From NCBI GenBank assembly GCA_050950645.1, contig JBMNHZ010000012.1, positions 1 to 64,000 of the forward strand: a stretch of DNA of 64,000 nt. Direction: 5' to 3'. The position numbers and the translations under genes are program-made. Origin of the DNA: BRH-c25 sp012519325 (GTDB lineage: Bacteria; Bacillota; Clostridia; Lutisporales; Lutisporaceae). Within the stretch, counting starts at the first letter, position 1, and each line of letters opens with the position of its first letter. Of this stretch, positions 17,615 to 25,722 are shown one piece after another. Under the pieces are notes generated by a model, which was given only the letters and a program-made list of their open reading frames with translations, was not told where the DNA came from and did no database searches.

Positions 17615-18307
17615 ATGGAAGACGGCAGACAAGCGCAACGGCCCGTTATTAAGCTTGGAACATTGGAATATATGCCGCTCAGCGAAAAAGTTGCTTCCCA
17701 ATTGCGCAATCAGATCATTGAAAACCATTTGCCAGCAGATACGAAAATTACCGAGAGCGATCTCAGCACCACTCTTGGTGTGAGCCGGACGGTGGTCCGT
17801 GAAGCCATTATGATGCTTGTCAATGAAGGGCTTATTGTCAAGGCACATAATCGTTACACCAAAGTGGCATCATACACGAAGCGCGATATTCAGGAGATTT
17901 ATGATATGCGCGGGGCATTGGAACTGACGGCTGCGCGCATATGCATCAACAAGGAAACAGTTGCCGAAGAACTGCTTGAAAAAGAGCAGCAGATGCTGAT
18001 GCTTGCGACGAAAGCGGAAATCGATAGGCTTGCGTTTGTGTATGCGGATATGGACTTTCATAGCTGTATTGTGAAATCATCTGAGAACAGCCGCCTGATG
18101 GATGCTTGGTCTAAAATACTGGGCCCCTGTTTAGTGCTGCTATATCGCTATACACTAAACTGCAGCAAGCGTTCACCCCTAGGGAATCTATACTATGATC
18201 ACAGCAAAATTATCCGCGCCTTTGCCGCTCACGATTATGAGTCAGTTTATACCGCTCTGATGGATCATATAGATGTTATGAAGAACATTTTGATTAATGA
18301 ATATTGA
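17615..18307 (+). CDS. GntR-family transcriptional regulator, FadR subfamily
   Basis: A 230-residue repressor. The winged helix spans about residues 20-80 (PLSEKVASQLRNQIIENHL...SRTVVREAIMMLVNEGLI). The C-terminal FCD ligand domain has the metal/ligand pattern YDMRGALELTAARI, DMDFHSCIV and HSKIIRAFAAHD. The ATG at 17615 lies 6 bases after GGAGGGAGG, better than longer readings that would run over the operator. It probably controls the flanking LarA-like gene and X-Y-Z copy 1, from which it is now 8.8 kb further away because of the IS nest. Confidence 0.9.
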   Translation: MEDGRQAQRPVIKLGTLEYMPLSEKVASQLRNQIIENHLPADTKITESDLSTTLGVSRTVVREAIMMLVNEGLIVKAHNRYTKVASYTKRDIQEIYDMRGALELTAARICINKETVAEELLEKEQQMLMLATKAEIDRLAFVYADMDFHSCIVKSSENSRLMDAWSKILGPCLVLLYRYTLNCSKRSPLGNLYYDHSKIIRAFAAHDYESVYTALMDHIDVMKNILINEY

Positions 18308-18408
18308 TGGATAAATCATATGTAAAATCGCATAAGGCATAGGGTTATGATACTTGTGTAATCTGTCCAAGAGCCGATAATAAAAAAATATGAGAGAGAA
18401 GGGTACAA

Positions 18409-19689
18409 ATGTCTGGAGTAACAAATTTGGTCAGCCATATCAAGCTTCCACGTTTTGTTAGAGCACACCAGTATTTTCCGCATACTGAGCTAAGTCCGGA
18501 GCAAGTTAAGTCTGCATTGGATGAAGCCTTTGCCCGGCCGGAAATATCTGACCGAATCCAACCTGGTAAGCGTATTTGCATCACAGCCGGAAGTCGGGGC
18601 GTGTCCAATATGACGCTGGTAACCAAATACCTGGTAGACTACATCAAGGCGCGCGGCGCTTATCCATTTTTGATACCAGCTATGGGCAGCCACGGAGGCG
18701 CAACGGCAGAGGGTCAGCATGCAATATTGGAAAGCCTTGGCATAACGGAACATAGTATGGGCTGTCCAATCGTTTCCTCTATGGAAACAGTGGAAATCAG
18801 CCGCATAGATGGCCTCCCTGTGAACATCGACAAGAATGCTTATGAGGCGGACGGCATAATTGTCTTAAATCGTGTTAAGGCTCATACTAGCTTTCAGGGG
18901 CTTTATGAAAGCGGTCTAATGAAAATGATGACCATCGGCCTTGGCAAGCAGCATGGTGCTTATACCTGCCATTCAAAGGGAGATGATTTTATGTCTCAAC
19001 GAATCTCTCTTATCGGCAGTGAGATAATTAAATGCGCCAATGTGCTATTGGGAGTAGCTTTGCTGGAAAACGCTTACGAGAGAACTTATCGTGTTGAAGT
19101 GCTCCCCGCTGAGAATATCCCACAGGAGGAACCCAAGCTCCTGGCGGAAGCCAAAAAAGCTATGGGCAGGATTTGGTTCGATACATGTGATGTGCTTATT
19201 GTAAAGCAGCTGGGCAAAAACTTCAGCGGCGCAGGTATGGATCCCAATGTAACCGGACGCTGTGTAAATCCAAAACTGCGAATGGGTATAGAAGCTCAGC
19301 GCATCGGCGTTTTGGATATTAGTGAGGAATCTCACGGTAATGCAACGGGTATGGGGCGCGCAGACTTGGCTCCACGTCGTTTTTTCAATAAAATCAGTTT
19401 TGACGATACCTATCCAAACTTTGTTACAAGCTACTCTCCGTCAGCGTTTATGATGCCAATAATCGTGGATAATGATGAAGAGGTTTTTAAGACTGCCGTA
19501 GCAAGCAGCATAAATATCGACTACGAGAATCCCCGAATTATTGTTATAAATAATTCATTGGAAATAGAGGATATTCTCATTTCTGAAGTTATGATAAGGG
19601 AAGCGGAGGACATTCCCTGGATTACCGTTGAAGGTGCTCCGTTTTTTCTTGATTTTGACACTGAAGGTAATTTGATTACAATGTTTTGA
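18409..19689 (+). CDS. LarA-like (DUF2088) protein
   Basis: A 426-residue protein related to the nickel-dependent lactate racemase family. The N-terminal half carries ICITAGSRG, then IPAMGSHGGATAEGQ (about residues 100-114), in place of the LarA His-rich motif, and LNRVKAHTSFQGLYESGLMKMMTIGLGKQHGA, where His and Lys residues are conserved in related proteins. Fold membership is clear; racemase activity is not. Relatives are often annotated only by domain. No LarB, LarC or LarE genes for the nickel-pincer cofactor are in the window. It follows the regulator by about 100 bases and ends at a strong terminator. Confidence 0.8.
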   Translation: MSGVTNLVSHIKLPRFVRAHQYFPHTELSPEQVKSALDEAFARPEISDRIQPGKRICITAGSRGVSNMTLVTKYLVDYIKARGAYPFLIPAMGSHGGATAEGQHAILESLGITEHSMGCPIVSSMETVEISRIDGLPVNIDKNAYEADGIIVLNRVKAHTSFQGLYESGLMKMMTIGLGKQHGAYTCHSKGDDFMSQRISLIGSEIIKCANVLLGVALLENAYERTYRVEVLPAENIPQEEPKLLAEAKKAMGRIWFDTCDVLIVKQLGKNFSGAGMDPNVTGRCVNPKLRMGIEAQRIGVLDISEESHGNATGMGRADLAPRRFFNKISFDDTYPNFVTSYSPSAFMMPIIVDNDEEVFKTAVASSINIDYENPRIIVINNSLEIEDILISEVMIREAEDIPWITVEGAPFFLDFDTEGNLITMF

Positions 19690-19731
19690 CCCTTGCACAA
19701 GCCTTGCAGGGATACGGTTATCATAGTTTTT

Positions 19732-19776
19732 ACATCCGGTTATAAGTGAAAAGCTTGTAAACGGATGTATTTTTTT
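19732..19776 (+). terminator. Terminator after the LarA-like gene
   Basis: ACATCCG pairs with CGGATGT (19762-19768), with an inner AAGCTT dyad, followed by a run of T. About 200 bases of AT-rich sequence with no ORF or clear signal follow (19790-19950). Confidence 0.8.
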
Positions 19777-19995
19777 GAAATATTTGAGGCGATTTGAGTA
19801 TTAATAATTTAATACTATATCAATAACTTAATAATGCATTAATAGTAAGCCAATATTGGGGTTTGGAAAGATAGTAATTTGATAATCTATTCTATCATCA
19901 TATTATCATATTAACATATTAATATATATTGTTATTAATATTGTAACCAGATTTAGTTTTGTCAGGATCCTAAAGAAGGGATCTGCTTAATAAGC

Positions 19996-20026
19996 TGCGG
20001 CTCTATGACGCCGCATATTTTTTTTC
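19996..20026 (+). terminator. Hairpin with T-run upstream of the aldehyde dehydrogenase gene
   Basis: TGCGGC pairs with GCCGCA and is followed by TATTTTTTTT, about 80 bases before the start codon at 20105. It could be a second terminator or a leader terminator controlling the gene. The CAGGATCC...GGGATCTG sequence just upstream might pair as an alternative, but this is weak. Confidence 0.65.
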
Positions 20027-20104
20027 TTTCATAATGCCAAGTTGGCACAAGTATTGCTAGCTATAAAGAGTGAAGAGATTCAAATTAACTTTCGGAGAAG
20101 GTAC

Positions 20105-20989
20105 ATGAAAACCGGATACGCAGTAAATGAAATGGTAACGAAGGCAAGAAAAGCTCAGGCAAAATTTGAAGATCATACGCAGAATCAAGTGGACGAGGCA
20201 GTAAGGGTTATAGCAAAGACTATGTTTGATAATGCGGAAGTTCTGGCAAGATTGGCTGTTGAAGAAACAGGAATGGGAGTTTGGGAGCACAAAGCCAGAA
20301 AAATTATGCGGAGATCAAGAATCATATGGGATTGCTCGAAAAAAAATAAGCCCGTTGGAATTGTTGCCGCTGTAGCTTCAAGTACGGATCCCATTGTCTC
20401 AACAATGTTCAGTATAATGTTTGCCCTAAAGGGCAGAAATTCAATTATTATATTGCCTCACCCAAAAGGGAAGCTGTGTGCATTATACACCGTGGAATTA
20501 ATCAAGACAAATCTTAAAGAGCTTCATATTCCCGAAGACTTGATTCAGATTATGGAAGAATCTGATGAAGCGCTGCAAGGGCATTTAATAAGAAGTGCTG
20601 ATATAGTAATTTCAAATAGCGGAGTGAATATTCATGATCCGGGATTCACAAGTGAAGCAGAAAATGTGCAATGCATTGTTGATAAAGGTGCGAATATTAA
20701 AAAATCTGTATCCAAAATAATTGAAGGAAGAGTTTTTGACAATGGTATTGCATGTCCATGTGTGCAAATGCTGATAGTTCATAAAAGTGATTTTAAAGAA
20801 ATAATAGAGGATTTTGAATTAAAGGGTGCTTATTTTATTGACAACGAAGATGAAAGAGCTAAACTCAGGAATGCAATTAACAGCTCAGCAGGGCAGTCAG
20901 TTCAAAAGCTGGCAAGCATTGCTCAACTGGATATTCCTAAAGACAGGACATTAATAATTGCTGAGATAAACGGGAAGGGTGAAGTATAA
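20105..20989 (+). pseudogene. CoA-acylating aldehyde dehydrogenase-like protein, N-terminal part
   Basis: Related to the EutE/SucD-type acylating aldehyde dehydrogenases, which make acyl-CoA from aldehydes. ATG 20105 follows GGAGAAGG. RKAQAKFEDHTQNQVDEAVRVIA and LARLAVEETGMGVWEHK are typical, and DNGIACPC carries the expected catalytic Cys region. It looks degenerate: the segment before NKPVGIVA is about 15-30 residues short and the Gly-rich coenzyme-binding motif is not recognisable. The frame stops at TAA where the IS3 element begins; the C-terminus lies at 22514-22828. It may have been decaying before the insertion. Confidence 0.75.
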
Positions 20990-21042
20990 TGAACCCAGAA
21001 AACAAGACAGACAAAACGGTCAAAATAAGTTAGAATGTAGCT

Positions 21043-21336
21043 ATGGATAAGAGAAGAAATTTTACACCCGAACAAAAAGCAAAAATTGTAATGGAGGTCT
21101 TGCGGGAAGAAAAAACGCTGAATGAAATTGCTGCTGAGTACGAAATACATCCGAATCTGCTTAGCCGCTGGAAAGCGGAGTTTATCAATAATGCAGCCAG
21201 AGCATTTAGCAAAGAAGCCGAAGAAGTAGAAAAGGTCAAGCAGTCCTATGAAAAGGAGAAAGAGGAACTGTTGAAGCAAATAGGGCAGCTCTCTTATGAG
21301 AATGCCTGGCTTAAAAAAAAATCTGGCCGATTCTAA
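21043..21336 (+). CDS. IS3-family OrfA
   Basis: A 97-residue HTH_Tnp_1-type protein (RRNFTPEQKAKIVMEVLREEKTLNEIAAEYEIHPNLLSRWKAEF) ending in a leucine-zipper-like helix (EEELLKQIGQLSYENAWLKK). The gene ends just past a run of nine A (about 21307-21315). Polymerase or ribosome slippage there could join it to orfB. Confidence 0.9.
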   Translation: MDKRRNFTPEQKAKIVMEVLREEKTLNEIAAEYEIHPNLLSRWKAEFINNAARAFSKEAEEVEKVKQSYEKEKEELLKQIGQLSYENAWLKKKSGRF

Positions 21337-22195
21337 ATCCCGCGAAGACCGCATGAAAATGATTGACAGAGAAAATAAAAAGCTCAGTATCAGCAGGCAG
21401 GCTAAGCTTTTGAGCATTAACCGAACAAGCCTCTATTACAAGTCTGCCCCAATAAGCGATGAAGAATATCTGATCAAGCGTATCATTGATGAGGTCTATA
21501 CATCACATCCGGAATACGGATACCGCAGGATGACGACTATTCTGAATAGAGACTATGGGGTTCTCATCAACCGTAAACGTACCCGTCGCTATATGCGCGA
21601 GATGGGCATACACGGCTTCTGCCCAGGTCCCAACCTCAGTAAGCGTATGCATGCCAAATATCTTCATCCGTATTTGTTGAGAGGTTTAAACATTGATCGA
21701 CCTAATCAGGTATGGTCAATAGATATAACCTATTGTCGGATGAAACGAGGCTTCATGTATCTAGTAGCCATTATAGACTGGTATTCCAGATATATCGTTG
21801 GCTTTGCACTATCCAATACCCTGGAACGTACATTTGTTACCGATACAATCAAGAAGGCTATAAAGCGGCATGGAGCGCCTGAAATCATGAACAGTGACCA
21901 AGGATCACAATTTACCTGTGAGGATTACATAAACCTGTTGAAAGAGAACAATATCAAAATATCTATGGATGGTAAAGGCAGAGCATTGGACAATCAGCGC
22001 ATAGAGCGATTTTTCAGATCCTACAAATGGGAGAAGCTCTATCTTGAAGACTATGAAACCGGACATCAGCTAAGGCGCATAACACAAGAATATATTGAGT
22101 ATTACAACAATAAGAGACCGCATCAGTCCTTAGAGGAGCGGACACCGGCTGACTATTATTATGGTATTTGCGATATCCTAACTACTGCTGTATAA
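21296..22195 (+). CDS. IS3-family transposase OrfB
   Basis: About 280-299 residues. HTH_21 (NRKRTRRYMREMGIHGFCPGPNLSKR) precedes the integrase core with catalytic blocks VWSIDITYC, MNSDQGSQFT and NQRIERFFRSYKWE. The frame overlaps orfA through the A9 run. The shift needed from orfA is +1 (or loss of one A) rather than the -1 usual for IS3, so a homopolymer length error or slippage is possible. It could also start on its own at 21296. Confidence 0.88.
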   Translation: MRMPGLKKNLADSKSREDRMKMIDRENKKLSISRQAKLLSINRTSLYYKSAPISDEEYLIKRIIDEVYTSHPEYGYRRMTTILNRDYGVLINRKRTRRYMREMGIHGFCPGPNLSKRMHAKYLHPYLLRGLNIDRPNQVWSIDITYCRMKRGFMYLVAIIDWYSRYIVGFALSNTLERTFVTDTIKKAIKRHGAPEIMNSDQGSQFTCEDYINLLKENNIKISMDGKGRALDNQRIERFFRSYKWEKLYLEDYETGHQLRRITQEYIEYYNNKRPHQSLEERTPADYYYGICDILTTAV

Positions 22196-22247
22196 AAGTA
22201 CCAAGCTATAATTTGCATTAGGAAAACCGACACATTTATTCCACGGT

Positions 22248-22384
22248 CCGCTTTACAACGAGCCTCTCATGCCATGTCTTAAGGCATCGCCGGCATGCAA
22301 CATTGCCGAGCAGGCAGCAGGGCTCTGTAAGTATGTTGATGCCTAGCATAAAACCTAACATGGCATGCACTCATTGTAAAGCGG
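22248..22384. repeat. Palindromic element, copy 3 (in IS3 element 2)
   Basis: CCGCTTTACAACGAG at the left pairs with CTCATTGTAAAGCGG at the right, with GATGCC and GGCATG inner pairings. TTTACAACGAGCCTC (22252-22266) and CTCATTGTAAA (22370-22380) match the arm motifs of copies 1 and 2. Again it sits between the transposase stop and the IS end. Confidence 0.8.
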
Positions 22385-22513
22385 CTTTCGCGGCATAAAA
22401 GCTTAGTTTGTGTTAGCCCATAACACCCATATATTCCTATAAATACAAAATTAAGGACGAAAGGAGAATCTAACTTAGCCCACAAAAAAATCTGTCTTGA
22501 CAGATGGGGGCAC

Positions 22514-22828
22514 TATAAAGAGGGAATACTGAATAAGGCAAAAATGTGCCCGGTGATAAGTATAACCGGTTATGAAAGCTTTGAAGAGGCAGTTGATATT
22601 GCGCAGACTAACTTGAAGCTTGGGAGGAAATGCCGCATAGCATGTATTTATTCCGACAGTAATGATCATATTAAGTATGCGGCTGAAAGGCTCCCTGTAA
22701 GCCGGTTATTGGTTAACCAGGCAGATGCGGTTATGTATGAAGAATACTATGACAGTTGTTTTGAAATATCGAGAAGCTACTGGGATCATATGATTGATAT
22801 AACAAGGACTGTAACACCTGAACAATAG
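22514..22828 (+). pseudogene. CoA-acylating aldehyde dehydrogenase-like protein, C-terminal part
   Basis: This frame reads YKEGILNKAKMCPVISI and continues ESFEEAVDIAQTNLKLG, DHIKYAAERLPVSRLLVNQ, as expected for the C-terminus of the family, and ends at 22828. No start codon precedes it in good context. The family's Gly-rich segment near the end is replaced by ADAVMYEEYYDSC. Joining to the 5' part through the shared TATAA leaves a one-base frame mismatch. Confidence 0.75.
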
Positions 22829-22853
22829 GTTGCAGACATAAAGGAGTGATTAT

Positions 22854-23819
22854 ATGGGTATCAAGGTAGTAATTACCGACTGCAGTTGGGGAAGTATAGA
22901 TGTAGAAAAGGAATACTTGCCTGAAAATGCTTTGGTAGAAGGTTATCAGTTAAAAACAGAGGAGGAGGTTATTGAAGCATGCTCAGATGCTGATGCAATT
23001 CTATCCGAATATGCTCCTCTGAGCAGCAAGGTCTTAAAATCCCTGAAAAAATGCAAGATCATTTCCAACACTGCAATTGGATTTGACAACATTGATGTAA
23101 AAGCTGCAGAAGAGCTTGGTATTGCGGTAGCTAATGTGCCGGGATACTGTGCCCATGAAGTGGCGGATCATACAATGTCTTTAATTCTTGCAGCCAGCAG
23201 AAATATTGTAGTATATGACAGAGCTGTAAGAAAGGGCCAATGGAATTATGAGATAGGATTGGAAATGGACAGGCTTGAGGGACAGGTGCTTGGTTTAGCG
23301 GGTTTTGGCAGGATAGCACAGTTCGTAGCAAAGAGAGCACAAGGTTTTGGATTTGAGGTTATTGCAAATGATCCGTTTATTAAACAAGAATATGCTGACA
23401 CATTAAACGTAAAAATGGTTGAAATTGATGAACTACTTGTTGAATCAGATATTATCTCCTGCCATATACCCGCTTTAAAAGATACAGTAGGTTATTTTAA
23501 CAAGGAAAAGTTTGACAAAATGGCAAAATGCCCAATATTTATCAACACCTCAAGAGGAAAACTGGTTAATGAAAATGACTTGGCTGACGCATTGGAAAAT
23601 AAAAAAATCAGGGCTGCGGCATTAGATGTTCTGGTAGAAGAGCCGCCAAGCATGAATAACAGATTATTTACCTTTGATAATGTGATAATTACTCCCCATG
23701 CAGGATTTTTTTCAAAGACTGCATTGAGGGAGGTCAGATCCAGATCAGCTATGAATGTAAGCAACTTTTTCAAAAAAGAATACAGCAAAATTAATTTTGT
23801 GAATAAAGCAGTCAAATAG
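22854..23819 (+). CDS. D-isomer-specific 2-hydroxyacid dehydrogenase
   Basis: A 321-residue NAD-dependent enzyme that interconverts a 2-oxoacid and a D-2-hydroxyacid. The NAD-binding motif is LGLAGFGRIAQFVAKRA with the Asp at ANDPF. The substrate Arg is in NTSRGKLVNE, the paired Glu in VLVEEPP and the catalytic His in ITPHAGF. It resembles the CtBP/phosphoglycerate-dehydrogenase-like branch without a regulatory domain. ATG follows AAAGGAGTG. It may reduce the 2-oxoacid that the downstream oxidoreductase would otherwise oxidise. Confidence 0.9.
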   Translation: MGIKVVITDCSWGSIDVEKEYLPENALVEGYQLKTEEEVIEACSDADAILSEYAPLSSKVLKSLKKCKIISNTAIGFDNIDVKAAEELGIAVANVPGYCAHEVADHTMSLILAASRNIVVYDRAVRKGQWNYEIGLEMDRLEGQVLGLAGFGRIAQFVAKRAQGFGFEVIANDPFIKQEYADTLNVKMVEIDELLVESDIISCHIPALKDTVGYFNKEKFDKMAKCPIFINTSRGKLVNENDLADALENKKIRAAALDVLVEEPPSMNNRLFTFDNVIITPHAGFFSKTALREVRSRSAMNVSNFFKKEYSKINFVNKAVK

Positions 23820-23829
23820 CGCAGTTATT

Positions 23830-23861
23830 GCATCCCAAAGTATATCTGCTTATCGGATGCA
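23830..23861 (+). repeat. Small inverted repeat
   Basis: GCATCC and GGATGC enclose about 20 bases between the dehydrogenase and the lyase genes. No T-run follows. It may affect mRNA processing. Confidence 0.35.
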
Positions 23862-23894
23862 GAAAATAATTAAAAATTTAAGGAGGAAAATTAA

Positions 23895-24317
23895 ATGATA
23901 GGAAAAAAAGTTGTGTTAAGGGCAAGGATGGGTGCAGGAGATGCTCATTACGCAGGCGAGCTTGTTAACGGTTCAAGAATACTGGACTTTTTCGGAGATG
24001 TTGGAACAGAATTATGTATCAGGCATGACGGAGATGAAAGCTTATTCCTGACTTACAACTCGGTGGAATTCCTTGCTCCTGTTTATGCAGGTGACTTCAT
24101 AGAGTACTATGGCTGGATAGAAAAGGCAGGAAAATCATCCAGGACATGCAAGTTTGAAGCATATAAAGTAATCGAATTGGCAAGAGACCCCAATCTGGCT
24201 TTATCGGCTGCAAATGTTCTGGCAGAACCGGTGCTGGTAGGAAGAGCTGAAGGGGTTCTAGTTGTTAAGAAAGATTTGCAAAGAGGAGCACAGGATCCGG
24301 ATTTCAAGCATGAATAA
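23895..24317 (+). CDS. Beta-alanyl-CoA / 3-aminobutyryl-CoA ammonia-lyase-like hotdog protein
   Basis: A 140-residue single-hotdog protein. As I remember the families, it closely follows the beta-alanyl-CoA ammonia lyase of Clostridium propionicum and the 3-aminobutyryl-CoA ammonia lyase (Kal) of lysine fermenters: GDAHYAGELVNG, FGDVGTEL, VEFLAPVYAGDFIEYYGWIEK and SRTCKFEAYKV. Such enzymes remove ammonia from a 3-aminoacyl-CoA to give acryloyl-CoA or crotonyl-CoA. The C-terminal KKDLQRGAQDPDFK is closer to the beta-alanyl type. The product would suit the acyl-CoA dehydrogenase/Etf set 3 kb downstream. ATG follows AAGGAGGAAA. Confidence 0.85.
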   Translation: MIGKKVVLRARMGAGDAHYAGELVNGSRILDFFGDVGTELCIRHDGDESLFLTYNSVEFLAPVYAGDFIEYYGWIEKAGKSSRTCKFEAYKVIELARDPNLALSAANVLAEPVLVGRAEGVLVVKKDLQRGAQDPDFKHE

Positions 24318-24336
24318 TTTAATCAGGTGTCTGACC

Positions 24337-24359
24337 TCCAACTTATAAAGTTGGAGGTT
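24337..24359 (+). repeat. Hairpin between the lyase and the ferredoxin genes
   Basis: ACCTCCAACTT pairs with AAGTTGGAGGT around a very short loop and is followed by TTTGCC, too poor in T to be a sure terminator. It may give partial termination or stabilise mRNA. Confidence 0.5.
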
Positions 24360-24412
24360 TGCCTCCGGATAGTTGAATAGTATCCATAACACTTCATTGA
24401 GGAGGTATATAA

Positions 24413-24640
24413 TTGAACTTAGTAAGAATTGACACAGAAAGATGCAAAGAATGTGGTTATTGTATCAATTTCTGTCCTAAAAAAGTAGTCTTGGAAAAAG
24501 GGACAAGCATTAATAAAAGGGGCTATTACCCGGCAGTTGTCGCAAAGCAAGAGGAATGTATCGCATGCGGAACCTGTGCAAAGGTTTGCCCGGAAGCTGC
24601 TATTGAAGTTATCAAAGATTTTGAAGGGCAGGAGGTTTAA
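24413..24640 (+). CDS. 2-oxoacid:ferredoxin oxidoreductase, ferredoxin-like delta subunit
   Basis: A 75-residue protein with two 4Fe-4S motifs, CKECGYCINFCP and CIACGTCAKVCP, carrying electrons from the catalytic subunits. The TTG start follows GAGGAGG closely. It is first of four genes (delta, alpha, beta, gamma) packed with 2-12 base gaps, the layout of VorDBAC/KorDABC enzymes. Confidence 0.92.
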   Translation: MNLVRIDTERCKECGYCINFCPKKVVLEKGTSINKRGYYPAVVAKQEECIACGTCAKVCPEAAIEVIKDFEGQEV

Positions 24641-24642
24641 GT

Positions 24643-25710
24643 ATGGGAGAAAAAGTATTTATGCAAGGGAATATGGCACTTGCAGAAGCTGCAATAAGAG
24701 CGGGCTGCAAGTACTATTTCGGATATCCGATTACTCCGGCCAGCGAGATATTGGAGTACTATGCAGCAAAAATGCCTGAAGAAAATGGTGTTTTTGTTCA
24801 AGCTGAAACAGAAGTATCGGCATCAAATATGATAGCCGGAGTTGCTGCAACGGGGAAAAGAGCCATGATGGCAACTTCAGGGCCTGGAATAAGCCTGGGA
24901 GCGGAGGCAATATCATTCATGTGTGCGGCGCAATTGCCGGCAGTGTTAGTGAACGTTATGAGGCCGGGACCCGGGGACGGTGACATAGTGGCATGTCAGG
25001 GAGACTATTTCCAGGCAGTTAAGGGTGCCGGACATGGAGATTACAATACTATAGTACTAGCTCCCTACTCTGCGCAGGAAATGGTTGACTTTGCTTTCGA
25101 AGCATTTGAACTGGCGGAAAAGTACAGAAATCCTGTAATGATCCTTAGCGACGGCGGGCTTGCCAAGATGATGGAATCAGTCGAGCTCCCGGACAGAATA
25201 ACACCTGATACTCAGTTTCCATGGGCATTGACGGGTGCCAAAAACAGAAGTGCCAATGTAATCACAACTTGTGCCAAGTCACCGAAACAGTGGGAAGAGT
25301 ATAATCTGGTGCTGCAGGAAAAGTTCAAAAAAATGAAAGATGCTGAGCAAAAGTGGGAAAGTTATAAAACAGAGGATGCAGATGTAATAGTAGTTGCTTT
25401 CGGAATCTCAGCAAGAATTGCTTTATCTGCTGTAAAAATGGCAAGGGAAAACAACATGAAGGTGGGAATGATAAGACCGATAACACTTTGGCCCTTCCCG
25501 GAAAAAGCATTTAAAGGACTTGAAGACAAGTATTTCTTTGTTACGGAATTAAATGCCGGTCAAATGGTGGAAGATGTGAGATTATCAGTTAAAGACAAGG
25601 AAAAAGTAAGTTTCTACGGAAGACTTGGAGGTATGACTCCAACTCCGAAGGAATTATACGAAAAACTCATTGAATTATATAAAGAGCATAAGCTAGATGC
25701 TAACATTTAA
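24643..25710 (+). CDS. 2-oxoacid:ferredoxin oxidoreductase, alpha subunit (VorB/KorA type)
   Basis: A 355-residue subunit with the pyrimidine-binding and transketolase C-terminal domains: YPITPASEILEYYA, QAETEVSASNMIAGVAATG, ATSGPGISLGAEAI, and YFFVTELNAGQMVEDVR near the end. With the beta and gamma subunits it oxidises a 2-oxoacid to acyl-CoA plus CO2 and reduces ferredoxin. Similarity to VorB suggests branched-chain 2-oxoacids, but KorA types are close. Confidence 0.92.
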   Translation: MGEKVFMQGNMALAEAAIRAGCKYYFGYPITPASEILEYYAAKMPEENGVFVQAETEVSASNMIAGVAATGKRAMMATSGPGISLGAEAISFMCAAQLPAVLVNVMRPGPGDGDIVACQGDYFQAVKGAGHGDYNTIVLAPYSAQEMVDFAFEAFELAEKYRNPVMILSDGGLAKMMESVELPDRITPDTQFPWALTGAKNRSANVITTCAKSPKQWEEYNLVLQEKFKKMKDAEQKWESYKTEDADVIVVAFGISARIALSAVKMARENNMKVGMIRPITLWPFPEKAFKGLEDKYFFVTELNAGQMVEDVRLSVKDKEKVSFYGRLGGMTPTPKELYEKLIELYKEHKLDANI

Positions 25711-25722
25711 GGAGTGGATATA

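Larger units (their letters stand above)
20990..22512 (+). mobile_element. IS3-family element 2, inside the aldehyde dehydrogenase gene
   Basis: Imperfect 21-bp terminal repeats: TGAACCC...CAAGACAG on the left and, inverted, TGCCCCC...CAAGACAG on the right. TATAA borders both sides (20985-20989 and 22514-22518). orfA and orfB are on the plus strand, followed by a palindrome. About 50 bases separate the palindrome-proximal sequence from the right end. Confidence 0.85.
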
